From Alphaproteobacteria bacterium (GTDB lineage: Bacteria > Pseudomonadota > Alphaproteobacteria > Caulobacterales > Parvularculaceae), in the NCBI GenBank assembly GCA_030433215.1, contig JAUIMC010000003.1, positions 186,001-250,000 on the forward strand: a stretch of DNA of 64,000 nucleotides, written 5' to 3'. Positions 52,159-60,956 of the stretch are shown in pieces (the stretch's first letter is position 1; the number at the start of each line of letters is the position of its first letter). Under the pieces are notes generated by a model. That model made no database searches. It saw only the letters and a list, made by a program, of their open reading frames with translations, and was not told the DNA's origin. Both the position numbers and the translations under genes were made by a program.

Positions 52159-53727
52159 CTATGCCGACGCGGCGCCGGGCTCGGGCGAAAACTGCGCGCG
52201 AAGCTTTTTCTTGTCGAGCTTGCCAAGATTTGTGAGCGGAATCGCATCCATGAAATGGACGGCTTTCGGCGCCTGATGGCGCCCCTTGGCGGCGCGCACG
52301 CTCTTCACAAGCTCTTCGCAGGTTGCTTCCATGCCGGGTTTCAGAACCACTGCGGCCGTCACCATCTCCCCCCATTTCTCGTCCGGCACGCCGAAGACGG
52401 CGACGCTGGCGACAGCCGGATGCGCTATAATCACATCTTCGACCTCTCTCGGATAAACATTGAAGCCGCCGGTGATCACCATGTCCTTCGCGCGGTCGAC
52501 GATCCGCAGGAACCCGTCCGGCCCCTGAACGGCGATGTCGCCGGTGTGAAGCCAGCCATGCTTGAACGCTTCTTCGGTCAGCTCCGGCTTGTTGTAATAG
52601 CCGGGCATGACAAGCGGGCCGCGCACGCAGACCTCGCCGGCCTCTCCTTCGCCAACTTGTTCTCCCTTATGGTCGAGCAGCGCGACATCGACCCACGGCA
52701 CCGGCCGGCCGCACGAGGCCAGCCTCTCCGGATCATCTACGAGATGTTCGCTCCGGCGCATGATCGTGATGGTCATCGGGCATTCGACCTGACCGTAGAA
52801 CTGGAAGAAAACGGGGCCGAATTTTTCTATCGCTTCCTGCAAACGCGGCACCGACATGGCGGAGGCGCCGTAGATGACGGTTTCGAGACTCGAAAGGTCG
52901 AATTCGGAAAAACGGGGATGGTCCATCAGCGCATAGATCATTGTCGGCACCATCAACAGGCAATTGATCTTGTGTTTCTGGATCGCTTCCATCACCGCCA
53001 CGGGCTCGAAGCCCGGAATGACGTAAAATGACCCGCCCGACATAAGAGTCGGCAGGAACAAGGCGGCGCCCGTGTGACTGAGCGGCGACACAAGAAGCTG
53101 GCGCATGTCTTCCGGCCATTCCCACTCGGCCATCATGATCTGGGTCATTGACAGAAAACAACGATAGGAGCCTTCGATCCCTTTCGGTTTTCCCGTCGTC
53201 CCGCCGGAATAAGTCAGCCTGTAAACTTCTTCGCCGGTCAATGGCGGCGCAACCAGCGGCGCCGGCTGCTGTTCGGCGACAATCGGAAGAAGGTCCCGTC
53301 CCGCATCGCTAGGTCCCAACGACCAGACGCGCTCGAGATGGGGACAGCGCTCTTTCACCTCGGCGATAAGCGCATCGTATTTCGGATCGAAGATGATGGT
53401 GTCGATATTGGCGTCCTCGACGACATAAACGAAATCCTCCACCGCGCCCATGGGATGCAAAGACGAGATGAGCATGGTCTCGATCAGGGTCGCATGGGTG
53501 ATATGAATCACTTCCGCCCGGTTTCCGGACAGGAGCGCAATGCGGCTGTTTCGGTCGAGACCGAGAGCCTTGAAGGCCTGACAATAGCGGCTTGTTTCTT
53601 CGGCGATCTCCCGGCCGGTCTGCGCGCTGCCGTCAGGCAGAAACAAGACCTCCCGGTCCGCGTGAACGCGAAGCATGTCGATCAGAAGATGCGGCGTGAA
53701 TTTTTCCTGGTGAACCTGCCCCGGCAT
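52159..53727 (-). CDS. AMP-binding acyl-CoA ligase
   Basis: A 522-residue adenylating enzyme. The phosphate-binding loop is YSGGTTGKPKG (about 173-183), the acyl pocket and adenylate region includes FQFYGQVECPMTITI, GYYNKPELTEEAF, then HTGDIA and the hinge DRAKDMVITGGFNVYP, and the catalytic Lys lies in NLGKLDKK near the end. It makes an acyl- or aroyl-CoA from an acid, ATP and CoA. The acid is unknown; the genes that follow suggest an aromatic or branched acid on the way to beta-oxidation. It is first in the operon with the fused oxidoreductase. Confidence 0.9.
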   Translation of the reverse strand: MPGQVHQEKFTPHLLIDMLRVHADREVLFLPDGSAQTGREIAEETSRYCQAFKALGLDRNSRIALLSGNRAEVIHITHATLIETMLISSLHPMGAVEDFVYVVEDANIDTIIFDPKYDALIAEVKERCPHLERVWSLGPSDAGRDLLPIVAEQQPAPLVAPPLTGEEVYRLTYSGGTTGKPKGIEGSYRCFLSMTQIMMAEWEWPEDMRQLLVSPLSHTGAALFLPTLMSGGSFYVIPGFEPVAVMEAIQKHKINCLLMVPTMIYALMDHPRFSEFDLSSLETVIYGASAMSVPRLQEAIEKFGPVFFQFYGQVECPMTITIMRRSEHLVDDPERLASCGRPVPWVDVALLDHKGEQVGEGEAGEVCVRGPLVMPGYYNKPELTEEAFKHGWLHTGDIAVQGPDGFLRIVDRAKDMVITGGFNVYPREVEDVIIAHPAVASVAVFGVPDEKWGEMVTAAVVLKPGMEATCEELVKSVRAAKGRHQAPKAVHFMDAIPLTNLGKLDKKKLRAQFSPEPGAASA

Positions 53728-53778
53728 ATTTTTTCTCTCTGTACAAATTAGCCTGCCTCCCGGCGAAAATCACTTAGA

Positions 53779-53797
53779 TTGTGTTTCGGGTACACAA
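53779..53797. promoter_or_regulatory. inverted repeat TTGTGT-N7-ACACAA, candidate ligase operator
   Basis: Perfect six-base arms with a seven-base spacer, 52 bases before the ligase start. Size and layout fit a TetR- or GntR-type operator. No such regulator gene is next to it. Confidence 0.45.
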
Positions 53798-53815
53798 ACT
53801 GAAGCTGCGGCATGC

Positions 53816-53832
53816 CTTCAATTTATTTGAAG
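53816..53832. promoter_or_regulatory. inverted repeat CTTCAA-N5-TTGAAG
   Basis: Perfect six-base arms around TTTAT, 89 bases before the ligase start. It may be a second regulator site or part of the same operator region. Confidence 0.3.
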
Positions 53833-54166
53833 CGCCAAAGCCCCGGACCCGGCCGCATGCGCATGCCCCGGCCCGCGCCGAACTCCGGTTCTTATGTGAT
53901 TAGCTCAATAGCCGGACATAAAACAGGACCAGAGCGCCCCGGCAGGCTTCGGCGCCGGCGCTAAAGGAACGGCAAACAAGACCGGTTGCGGGGTCAAGAG
54001 CCCCCGCCTCAAGAAATGAAGGGCTGGCGTGAACAAAAATGATGTCAATTATGACCTCGTACCCGTTATGCTCGGCAGACCCGGGCCCCGCACTGCGGCG
54101 CCCACCTATAAGAGAACGCGTCAGCGCTTCGGCGACGGCGCAGAAAACAACTCAGCAGGGTAGGAA

Positions 54167-55576
54167 ATGCAGAAAAGTGTGAGTCTTGGGGCGACATCGC
54201 CAGCGCCCGGTGTTCCTGAATCGGCCCCTGCCCCCGCTCAACACGCTCCGCAATGGCCTCACCCCACGCGCGCCTGGATTACGGTCTGGGTTCTGATGGC
54301 TGCCTCGACAATCTCCTATGTCGACAGGCAAATCCTGACCTTGCTGGTGGAGCCCATCCAGCGGGACCTTGCGATCAGCGATACGCAATTCAGCCTGCTG
54401 GCGGGTCTCGCCTTCGTGCTTTTCTATTCCCTTGCGATCATTCCCCTCGCCTGGGTCGCTGACCGGTGGTCGCGCAAAAACCTTATCGCCGCCAGCCTCG
54501 TCACCTGGAGCGCCATGACCGGCGCCTGCGGCCTTGCGACCAGCCTGCCGGCCCTGTTCGCCGCACGCATCGGGGTCGGCGTCGGCGAAGCCGGCCTAAC
54601 GCCCGCCGCCTATTCCATGATCTCGGACAGCTTTCCCCCGGTCCGCCGGGCGCCCGCCATCGCCGTCTTCAGCACCGGCACCATTCTCGGCATCGGTCTT
54701 GCGCTGATGCTCGGCGGCGCCGTCGCGCAATGGGCGGCCGGCATCTCTCCCGTGCCTGTCCCGATCATCGGCGAGCTTCGCGGGTGGCAGATGGCTTTCA
54801 TGATCGTCGCCGCACCCGGCGCTCTCCTCAGCCTCATCATGCTGTATCTGCGCGAACCGGCCCGGAAAGACGCCGGCGTATCGCAGGATCGCAATGGCGC
54901 CTCGGCGATAAAATTCCTCCGCCAACACAGCGCGCTCTTTTTCCTGGTCACTTTCGGATACGCCCTCGTCGCAATGGCCTTCGCCAATTATCTCGCCTGG
55001 ACGCCCGCCGTGATGACTCGCGCCTATGGCTGGAACATCGGCACGGTCGGCGCCGTTTTCGGCGCGATGGTGCTGGTTTTCACGGGCGGCGGCATTGTGA
55101 TCGGCGGCTGGTGGGTGAAGTCGATGCAGGCCGCCGGCCGGAACGACGCCATCATTCGGGTGAGTCTCGCCGGCGCGGCGCTCGCCCTGCCGTTTACCGC
55201 GCTCGGGCCGTTTTCGCCGGATGGAAGAATCGCCACCATCGCGCTTGCAGGCATGTGCGCAGGCTGGGGGCTGGTTCACCCGATGGCGGCGGCGGCTATT
55301 CAAACGATCGCCCCCAACAGGCTTCGCGCGCGGCTCGCTGCGATCTTTCAATTGTCCTTGAATGTCATCGCGTTTGTCCTCGGGCCGACGGCTGTCGCGG
55401 TTGTCAGCGATAATCTGTTTCAGGATCCGGCGAAAATCGGCTGGGCCCTCGGCATCGTTTCAGGCGTCATTATTCCGTTCGGCATGGTGGCGCTGTATTT
55501 TTCAAGACAGCTCTTCGCGCAACGCGTCGCAGAGGAAATTCAAGCCACGCGCGAAGCGACAGCATCGTCTTCCTGA
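54167..55576 (+). CDS. MFS transporter (spinster-like)
   Basis: A 469-residue 12-helix permease. Signature loops are SYVDRQILTLLVEPIQRDL in helix 1-2, LAWVADRWSRKNLIAASLVT (motif A, with D-R-xRK) and GVGEAGLTPAAYSMISDSF in helix 5. A Pro/Ala-rich cytosolic N-terminus (about 35 residues) precedes helix 1. The spinster-type family often moves aromatic acids or other organic anions in Alphaproteobacteria. Substrate unknown. AGGGTAGGAA sits just before the ATG. An FMN reductase starts 14 bases after its stop, so both belong to one unit. Confidence 0.9.
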   Translation: MQKSVSLGATSPAPGVPESAPAPAQHAPQWPHPTRAWITVWVLMAASTISYVDRQILTLLVEPIQRDLAISDTQFSLLAGLAFVLFYSLAIIPLAWVADRWSRKNLIAASLVTWSAMTGACGLATSLPALFAARIGVGVGEAGLTPAAYSMISDSFPPVRRAPAIAVFSTGTILGIGLALMLGGAVAQWAAGISPVPVPIIGELRGWQMAFMIVAAPGALLSLIMLYLREPARKDAGVSQDRNGASAIKFLRQHSALFFLVTFGYALVAMAFANYLAWTPAVMTRAYGWNIGTVGAVFGAMVLVFTGGGIVIGGWWVKSMQAAGRNDAIIRVSLAGAALALPFTALGPFSPDGRIATIALAGMCAGWGLVHPMAAAAIQTIAPNRLRARLAAIFQLSLNVIAFVLGPTAVAVVSDNLFQDPAKIGWALGIVSGVIIPFGMVALYFSRQLFAQRVAEEIQATREATASSS

Positions 55577-55590
55577 TCTGAGTCAAAACC

Positions 55591-56184
55591 ATGGATCGTC
55601 CTATGCCTCTTCTCGGCGTCATCATATGCAGCACCCGTCCGGGCCGCGCCGGCCCTGTTTTCGCCAACTGGTTTGCGGACATCGCAGCCGCCCATGGCGG
55701 GTTCGAGGTGAAAATCATCGACCTGGCGGAAGTCGGCCTGCCGCTGTTCGATGAAGGAAAGCTTCCCCAGCTTCAGGATTACGAACACGCGCACACCCGC
55801 AAATGGAGCCAGACCATCTCGGAACTGGACGCCGTCATGTTTGTAACCCCGGAATATAATTTCGGGCCGCCGGCGCCGCTGGTGAACGCGCTGACTTACC
55901 TGGTTCGGGAATGGGCTTATATGCCGGTCGGTTTTCTCGGCTACAGCCTCGGCGTCACCGCCGCCGCGCGCGCCATACAGACGATCCGGCTGACGGTAAA
56001 CGCCCTGCGCATGATGGCGATACCGGAATCGGTTTTGTTTCCGGCTTACCAGCAAACGCTGACGGAAACGGGCGAGCTGAACGCGCAACCCGCAAGCGAG
56101 AAAGCGGCGAGCGTCGTGCTCGATGAACTTCTGCGCTGGACAAAGGCCCTCTCGGGGCTTCGGGCCAAAGCCCTCAAGCGATAA
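55591..56184 (+). CDS. NAD(P)H-dependent FMN reductase (flavodoxin fold)
   Basis: A 197-residue flavoprotein. The phosphate loop after strand 1 reads CSTRPGRAGPVFANWFAD (about 12-29), followed by VTPEYNFGPPAPLVNALTYL (about 88-107), the PEYN motif that binds the flavin ring, and FLGYSLGVTAAARAIQTIRL. It reduces FMN or quinones with NAD(P)H and might feed a flavin monooxygenase. It lies in a unit with the MFS gene. An internal ATG at 55603 is possible, but neither start has a strong ribosome site, so coupling to the MFS gene is likely. Confidence 0.87.
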   Translation: MDRPMPLLGVIICSTRPGRAGPVFANWFADIAAAHGGFEVKIIDLAEVGLPLFDEGKLPQLQDYEHAHTRKWSQTISELDAVMFVTPEYNFGPPAPLVNALTYLVREWAYMPVGFLGYSLGVTAAARAIQTIRLTVNALRMMAIPESVLFPAYQQTLTETGELNAQPASEKAASVVLDELLRWTKALSGLRAKALKR

Positions 56185-56290
56185 ACCGAGGCAAGACGCG
56201 GGGGCTCGCGCCGCTTATGGGCGCACTATGACGCCGCCTCGCCATGCGGGGTGTGAAAGGCGTTTCCGATACAAGCTGCTCAACTCACGC

Positions 56291-56311
56291 ATGCGCCGCA
56301 CCCCGGCGCAT
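56291..56311. terminator. convergent hairpin between FMN reductase and YciI genes
   Basis: Perfect eight-base arms, ATGCGCCG and CGGCGCAT, around CACCC, just at the YciI stop codon. No T-run. Confidence 0.5.
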
Positions 56312-56619
56312 CAGATGACGAATTTACGGTCGCGAACAGCCAGTTTCATGGGAATGATGTCAAACCGGCTCCAGACACGGTTGAGGGTATAGGGATCCGC
56401 ATCGAGCCAGTCCTCCAACTCTTTCTGCGTCTCGAAAGTAGCAAAAAACGCTGAGCCGATAATCTCATCCTTGTCGTTGAGCATGCCGCCGCCAGCCACG
56501 ACTTCGCCTGACTCGACGAACGGCGCCGCTCTTTCAAAATGAGCCGGCCGGGTCGCATCCCTTCTGGCCGTACACTCCGCGTCATCCGCATCATGGGCGA
56601 TTACGAGAAAGGTTTTCAT
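56311..56619 (-). CDS. YciI-like protein
   Basis: A 102-residue cytosolic protein with the YciI ferredoxin-like fold: KTFLVIAHDADDAECTARRD, then RPAHFERAAPFVESGEVVAG and FATFETQKELEDWLDADPYTL. The family is thought to include small isomerases or dehalogenase-like proteins with a His-Asp pair, seen in the region RxxHFE. AAGGA lies nine bases before the ATG. It is 76 bases after the NIPSNAP gene on the same strand, so it likely closes the TonB receptor operon. Confidence 0.85.
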   Translation of the reverse strand: MKTFLVIAHDADDAECTARRDATRPAHFERAAPFVESGEVVAGGGMLNDKDEIIGSAFFATFETQKELEDWLDADPYTLNRVWSRFDIIPMKLAVRDRKFVI

Positions 56620-56695
56620 CGTTCATATCCTTCAGGCAAACGCGGCGGCCGGTTCTGCCGGCCATACGCCGCGGTAAGTTTATCTTTTGATCGCC

Positions 56696-57376
56696 TTATT
56701 GCGCGTTATTGCCGGGCGATCGGCTGTAAGGCGCGCGCTCCAGAAGATAGCGGTCGACCGAATCCACCATGCCGCAATAAGGAACGCCCGTGTTCGAAGT
56801 GCGGACCGTGGCCAATTCCGGGTTCGTTTCGTAGCGCGGCAGCCCGACCCGGCGCGCCTCCGCATTCGGCCAGCTCACAAACATGGCCGACTGAGGGATG
56901 GTCCCGAAAACGAAATCGAAGCCGCCGAAAAGACTTGCGCCGGCGGCCTCAAGCGCCGCCGTCTCCGCCGCAAGAGTCGCCTGCTTGGAAGCGACGCCCG
57001 CCTGAAAGCGGAAGCGGTAAAGCCAGAGCTCGTCAACAGCGTCCGGCGAAGAAGAGAAATTGAAGCGGGCGTCCGCGCAAGGCTCCATCATGGTGACAAA
57101 GCCGTCGCGGGTGAAATCCGGCGCGGGCGTGCGCGCCCGATGCGCACCCCACTCCGGATAGAACGCCCGCCAAGCCTCGGCCCTCGCCTGATAGTCAGGC
57201 CAGGCGAGCATCCAGATATAGACGGGGGTGGCGGGGCCGCTTACGGCCTCCCACGCCCCGACCATGTCGTTGAAGTCAAGACGACGGAAGATCGGCTGAA
57301 GCTCCTCTTCCATCCTCCTGTGCATTTCAGGCATGCCGCCGGGGGCCAGAGCGTATTGACGCAACTCGTATATCAT
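56696..57376 (-). CDS. NIPSNAP-family protein
   Basis: A 226-residue cytosolic protein. It opens MIYELRQYALAPGGMPEMHR, a classic NIPSNAP beginning, with a GAWEAVSGPATPVYIWMLAW segment and a second, degenerate repeat (WLYRFRFQAGVASKQATLAA). The fold is a duplicated ferredoxin-like domain. Functions are mostly unknown; several are found beside catabolic oxygenases or receptors. The gene starts 16 bases after the TonB receptor stop codon, so it is co-transcribed with it. Confidence 0.85.
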   Translation of the reverse strand: MIYELRQYALAPGGMPEMHRRMEEELQPIFRRLDFNDMVGAWEAVSGPATPVYIWMLAWPDYQARAEAWRAFYPEWGAHRARTPAPDFTRDGFVTMMEPCADARFNFSSSPDAVDELWLYRFRFQAGVASKQATLAAETAALEAAGASLFGGFDFVFGTIPQSAMFVSWPNAEARRVGLPRYETNPELATVRTSNTGVPYCGMVDSVDRYLLERAPYSRSPGNNAQ

Positions 57377-57392
57377 AACAGCCCCGCTTTGC

Positions 57393-59564
57393 CTAAAAGT
57401 GCACGTCTATGGTCGCTCCGTAAGTCGCGGGCGCGGCGGGCGTGCCGTAATCGCCGCCGGTCGGCGTCGTCACGACAAACGCATTGTACTCCGTGTCCGT
57501 AATGTTCTTGCCCCACAGACGCAGCGCCCAGCGCCCAGAAGGCGGCGTGTACTGAGCCGAAAGGTTCACGACGTTATAGGAGTCCTGGGCCGCACGGTTG
57601 TCGACTTCCGGATCCCAGATGAACCCATCATTATACTGATAGTTCGCGGCCCACAGAAGTTCTGCGTTATTGGGCAGCGGCATCGAGTATGTGGCCCCGA
57701 GAGACGCGCTGAATTCCGGCGCGATAAACAGACGCTCGCCTGTCAAATCCGTCGGCACGGTGATATTGCCGCCGGCCGGATTACGCTGCGTCGCCGGCGC
57801 GTTTGTGAAATCCTTGAACTTGGTGTCCAGATATTCAAACGCGCCCACAAAACGCAGCCGGTCGGTGACGACGGCCTGGAAGGAAACATCCACGCCTTTA
57901 ATCTTCGACTCAGCGGCGTTGACGAACACGACCAGCGATTCCGGGGTGATCGTCCGCACCTGCATGTCCTGATAGTCATATTGGAAGGCCGAGACGTTGA
58001 GGCGCAGACGGTTGTCGAAGAGCTCCGTCTTGACGCCGCTCTCGATCGCATCGAGCACTTCCGGACGCACGCCCGGATCGGCCGGGCCGGCCGGGCTCAA
58101 AAAGCCAGCCTTGAAGCCGCGGCTGGCGCTGACATAAGCCATGATATTATCGGTCAGCTGATAATCCAGAGCCGCGCGATAGGTGAACTTGCTCCAGGAA
58201 TCCTTCTGATCGCCCGCAGCGAAAACCACGCCCGACTCCGCGGTGTTCTCGCCGAACACATGCTTGCGGTCTTCGGTATAGCGCCCGCCCAGCGTCACGC
58301 GCAGTTGCGGCAGGATGTTGTAGGATGCCTGTCCAAACGCCGCATAGGAATCCGTGGTGACTGTCGCGTTGATGTCGAAGTAATCGCCGAAAACAGGATG
58401 GCCTGCGGTAAGAACGCGCGCGGGATCGTAGCCTGAAGAATTTCTGAGGTAGAACGCGCCGAGAATCCAGTCCAGCCGCGAGCCTTGCGGCGACAGGAGC
58501 TGAAGTTCCTGCGTCCAGGTGCGTGAGAAAATCCGCACCGGCGAAAGGTGTGAAATCGTCGCCGGCGTGTTGTCGGAGTCATGACCGTACATCACATTGC
58601 GGTTGTTCTGATAGGCTGTGATGTTCTTTAACGTCGCCCATCCGAAATCGTGCGTAAGGTTCAGGTGCGCGATCCAGGCCTTGTTGCCGTATTCGCTCCG
58701 GAGATTCTGGTTGACGTCATAGAAATCCGCCGGCGCCGTCGTCTCTCCGTCCGCGCCGAGCGAGCCCGGCAGCAAGCGAGCCGCAACACCGCCCTGATCC
58801 GTCGAATTGTTGTAGAAAACGCCAAGCGTGACGGAGGTGTCTTCACCCGGCTCCCACAGCCATTTGTTTCTGATAGAGGTGCTTTCGCTCACGAAGACGT
58901 CTTCATCGAGCGCAAGGTTCCGGCCCCATCCTTTGTTCTGGTCGCGAAAGCTCACCGCGAGATTGGTCGATAGATTCTCGGCGACTTCGCCCGTGCCGTA
59001 AGCCTCCGCCCGGATCGTCTCGAAATTCCCGAACGTCATGCTCGCATCGAATTGCGGATCGCTGCCCGGGGTCTTGGTGACGACATGAACCACGCCGGCG
59101 GCGGCGTTGCGCCCGAAGAGCGTGCCTTGCGGCCCGAGAAGCACCTCGACCCGGTCGATATTGCTGAGCCCGAACATGTTGCCGCTAACGCTCGAAATGT
59201 AGACGTCGTCCATATAGAAGGCGACGGCCCCTTCGGCCCCGGCCGTCCCCGTACCAAGGCCGACGCCCCTCAGGAAGACGAGACCGGCGTTCGTGCTCGT
59301 GTTGAAATGCATGCCGGGAACAACGGTCGAAAGGTCCGTCAGACCGTCCACGCCGCGCTGGCGCGCCGATTCTCCGGTCAGAACATGTAGCGAAATCGGC
59401 ACTGTCTGCAGGTTTTCCGACCGGCGTTGCGCAGTTACAACGACCTGATCAACTCTGCCTGACGCCGTATCGCCGCCCGTTTCGCCGGTGCTTTGCGCGT
59501 TAGCCGCGCCAAAAGCCGCTAAAGCGCTTGCCGCGCATGACATAAGAAGATGATTGTATCTCAT
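57393..59564 (-). CDS. TonB-dependent outer-membrane receptor
   Basis: A 723-residue receptor with a signal peptide (to about residue 23). The TonB-box-like region DQVVVTAQRR (about 39-48) is followed by a plug domain (about 50-165; LTDLSTVVPGMHF, then IDRVEVLLGPQGTLFGRNAA) and a 22-strand barrel ending in IDVHF, with the C-terminal aromatic residue needed for assembly. TonB, ExbB and ExbD are not in the window. The family member type with ENLQTVPIS plug starts is common for large or hydrophobic organic substrates in Sphingomonas-like and Hyphomonas-like bacteria. GGGAGG lies seven bases before the ATG. It heads an operon with the NIPSNAP and YciI genes. Confidence 0.95.
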   Translation of the reverse strand: MRYNHLLMSCAASALAAFGAANAQSTGETGGDTASGRVDQVVVTAQRRSENLQTVPISLHVLTGESARQRGVDGLTDLSTVVPGMHFNTSTNAGLVFLRGVGLGTGTAGAEGAVAFYMDDVYISSVSGNMFGLSNIDRVEVLLGPQGTLFGRNAAAGVVHVVTKTPGSDPQFDASMTFGNFETIRAEAYGTGEVAENLSTNLAVSFRDQNKGWGRNLALDEDVFVSESTSIRNKWLWEPGEDTSVTLGVFYNNSTDQGGVAARLLPGSLGADGETTAPADFYDVNQNLRSEYGNKAWIAHLNLTHDFGWATLKNITAYQNNRNVMYGHDSDNTPATISHLSPVRIFSRTWTQELQLLSPQGSRLDWILGAFYLRNSSGYDPARVLTAGHPVFGDYFDINATVTTDSYAAFGQASYNILPQLRVTLGGRYTEDRKHVFGENTAESGVVFAAGDQKDSWSKFTYRAALDYQLTDNIMAYVSASRGFKAGFLSPAGPADPGVRPEVLDAIESGVKTELFDNRLRLNVSAFQYDYQDMQVRTITPESLVVFVNAAESKIKGVDVSFQAVVTDRLRFVGAFEYLDTKFKDFTNAPATQRNPAGGNITVPTDLTGERLFIAPEFSASLGATYSMPLPNNAELLWAANYQYNDGFIWDPEVDNRAAQDSYNVVNLSAQYTPPSGRWALRLWGKNITDTEYNAFVVTTPTGGDYGTPAAPATYGATIDVHF

Positions 59565-60013
59565 TTATTTCCTCCCTCTCCCTGGTAGTTTTTGGGGCGA
59601 ACCGAAGCACGGTCCGCACTTGTTTTGGTTAACTGTCAGAAAAATGCCGAAAGACGCCAAAGGCCCTTCGCTGAATTTAAGCCCCCTATAAACGAAAGCC
59701 CTCCTGTTCCTGCACGTTCTTTCACGGCGCCTGCGAACAAGGCGCGATCCAGACCGGCAAACGCCCGTCTCGCCTTGACACCAAGTACCTTCTAAGCCAG
59801 ATTTTTGCGGTATTGACGGGAACGCGCCACGTCAAAATCTAGGCACACTGCCCTACAAAAACTGTGGCCTTGGGAGTCGAACAGCCGCCGCCGGTGTTTT
59901 ACCATTGTCATGCTAGCAGGGGTTGCGCCTTCAGCTCACGAACACTCGCTCTCGGGCGGGAGACTGTGGGTCAAAAGCTCAACGCCCCCGAAATCGAAAT
60001 TGTGAATAGGTAA
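59565..60013. other. 449-base divergent region between TonB receptor and LysR regulator
   Basis: It should hold both promoters and the LysR binding site. I see no convincing gene; the open frame at 59592-59795 has no ribosome site or recognisable protein. No strong inverted repeat stands out. Confidence 0.4.
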
Positions 60014-60928
60014 ATGGCAAGACAACGTCGGCTGCCTCCCATGAACGCCCTCAAGGCTTTTGACGCGTCTGCCCGCTGCGGCGGTTTTACCGCAGCTGCT
60101 CTCGAACTCTCCGTCAGCCCTGGCGCCGTTAGCAGGCATGTCTCGAATCTCGAGGAATTTTTCGGCACGCAGCTTTTTGAGCGCCACCACAACGAGATTC
60201 AGCTCACCCCGGCCGGAACGCAGTATTTCGGCCGGATTCGGCCCGCGCTCGACGTCATCGAGGATGCAAGCCGGCGGATCGTTGAGAGCTCAAATCCGCG
60301 TCAGGTCCATATCATTTCGACCACCGCGCTTGGCAGGGACTGGCTCTTGCCGAGCCTTTCGGACTTCATGCGCGACAATCCGAATGTCGAACTCGATCTG
60401 TCCACGAGAATGGCGCTGATCGAGGAAATCAACTTCGATCTCGACGATATGGATATCGTCATTCACTACAGCCTGAACGACATTTCCTCCGAGCACTGCC
60501 ATTTCCTTTATGAGACCGAGCTGCAGGTGGTTTGTAGCCCGGACATGCCCGGGCTCGAAAAAGAATCCGACCTTTACAACCACACCCTGCTCTACAGTCT
60601 GCATGGGCTGACGATCTGGCGGCAATGGTTCGATCTTGCGGGAATCGAGCCGCCCACCAGCAGCCACGCCTTAAAATTCGGCGACGGCTCCCTCGCCGTC
60701 CAGGCGGCCATCAACGGCCTCGGCGTCGCTCTTGGCGAATCCGTATGCGTTGAAAATGACATCAAGGCCGGCCGGCTGATTTCGCCATTCCCGCATCGCC
60801 TTCGCACCGGGAACAAATTTTTCATGACGGTAAACCCGGCGCGTACGCAACGCACGGGCGTACGGGCTTTCAGCGAGTGGGTGCAGCGGCAAGCGGCTGA
60901 AAGCCGCAAGAACATGTCTCAATCCTGA
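60014..60928 (+). CDS. LysR-family transcription regulator (GcvA-like)
   Basis: A 304-residue regulator. The N-terminal winged helix (about 8-66) has PPMNALKAFDASARCGGFTA, then LSVSPGAVSRHVSNLEEFFG, which is the GcvA-type LysR pattern. The ligand domain (about 95-295) follows, with an HLYETELQVV-like strand (FLYETELQVVCSPDMP) and GLGVALGESV near the pocket. It lies divergently next to the TonB receptor operon and is the obvious candidate to control it, in response to an unknown ligand. Confidence 0.92.
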   Translation: MARQRRLPPMNALKAFDASARCGGFTAAALELSVSPGAVSRHVSNLEEFFGTQLFERHHNEIQLTPAGTQYFGRIRPALDVIEDASRRIVESSNPRQVHIISTTALGRDWLLPSLSDFMRDNPNVELDLSTRMALIEEINFDLDDMDIVIHYSLNDISSEHCHFLYETELQVVCSPDMPGLEKESDLYNHTLLYSLHGLTIWRQWFDLAGIEPPTSSHALKFGDGSLAVQAAINGLGVALGESVCVENDIKAGRLISPFPHRLRTGNKFFMTVNPARTQRTGVRAFSEWVQRQAAESRKNMSQS

Positions 60929-60956
60929 GACTGGCGGCGCCGGTCGCGCGCCGAAC

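Larger units (their letters stand above)
53728..54166. other. 439-base divergent region between ligase and MFS transporter
   Basis: It has no supported gene. Two inverted repeats lie near the ligase start: TTGTGT-N7-ACACAA (53779-53797) and CTTCAA-N5-TTGAAG (53816-53832). The rest is GC-rich with no obvious structure; a GGAAC at 53966 has no -10 partner. Confidence 0.45.
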
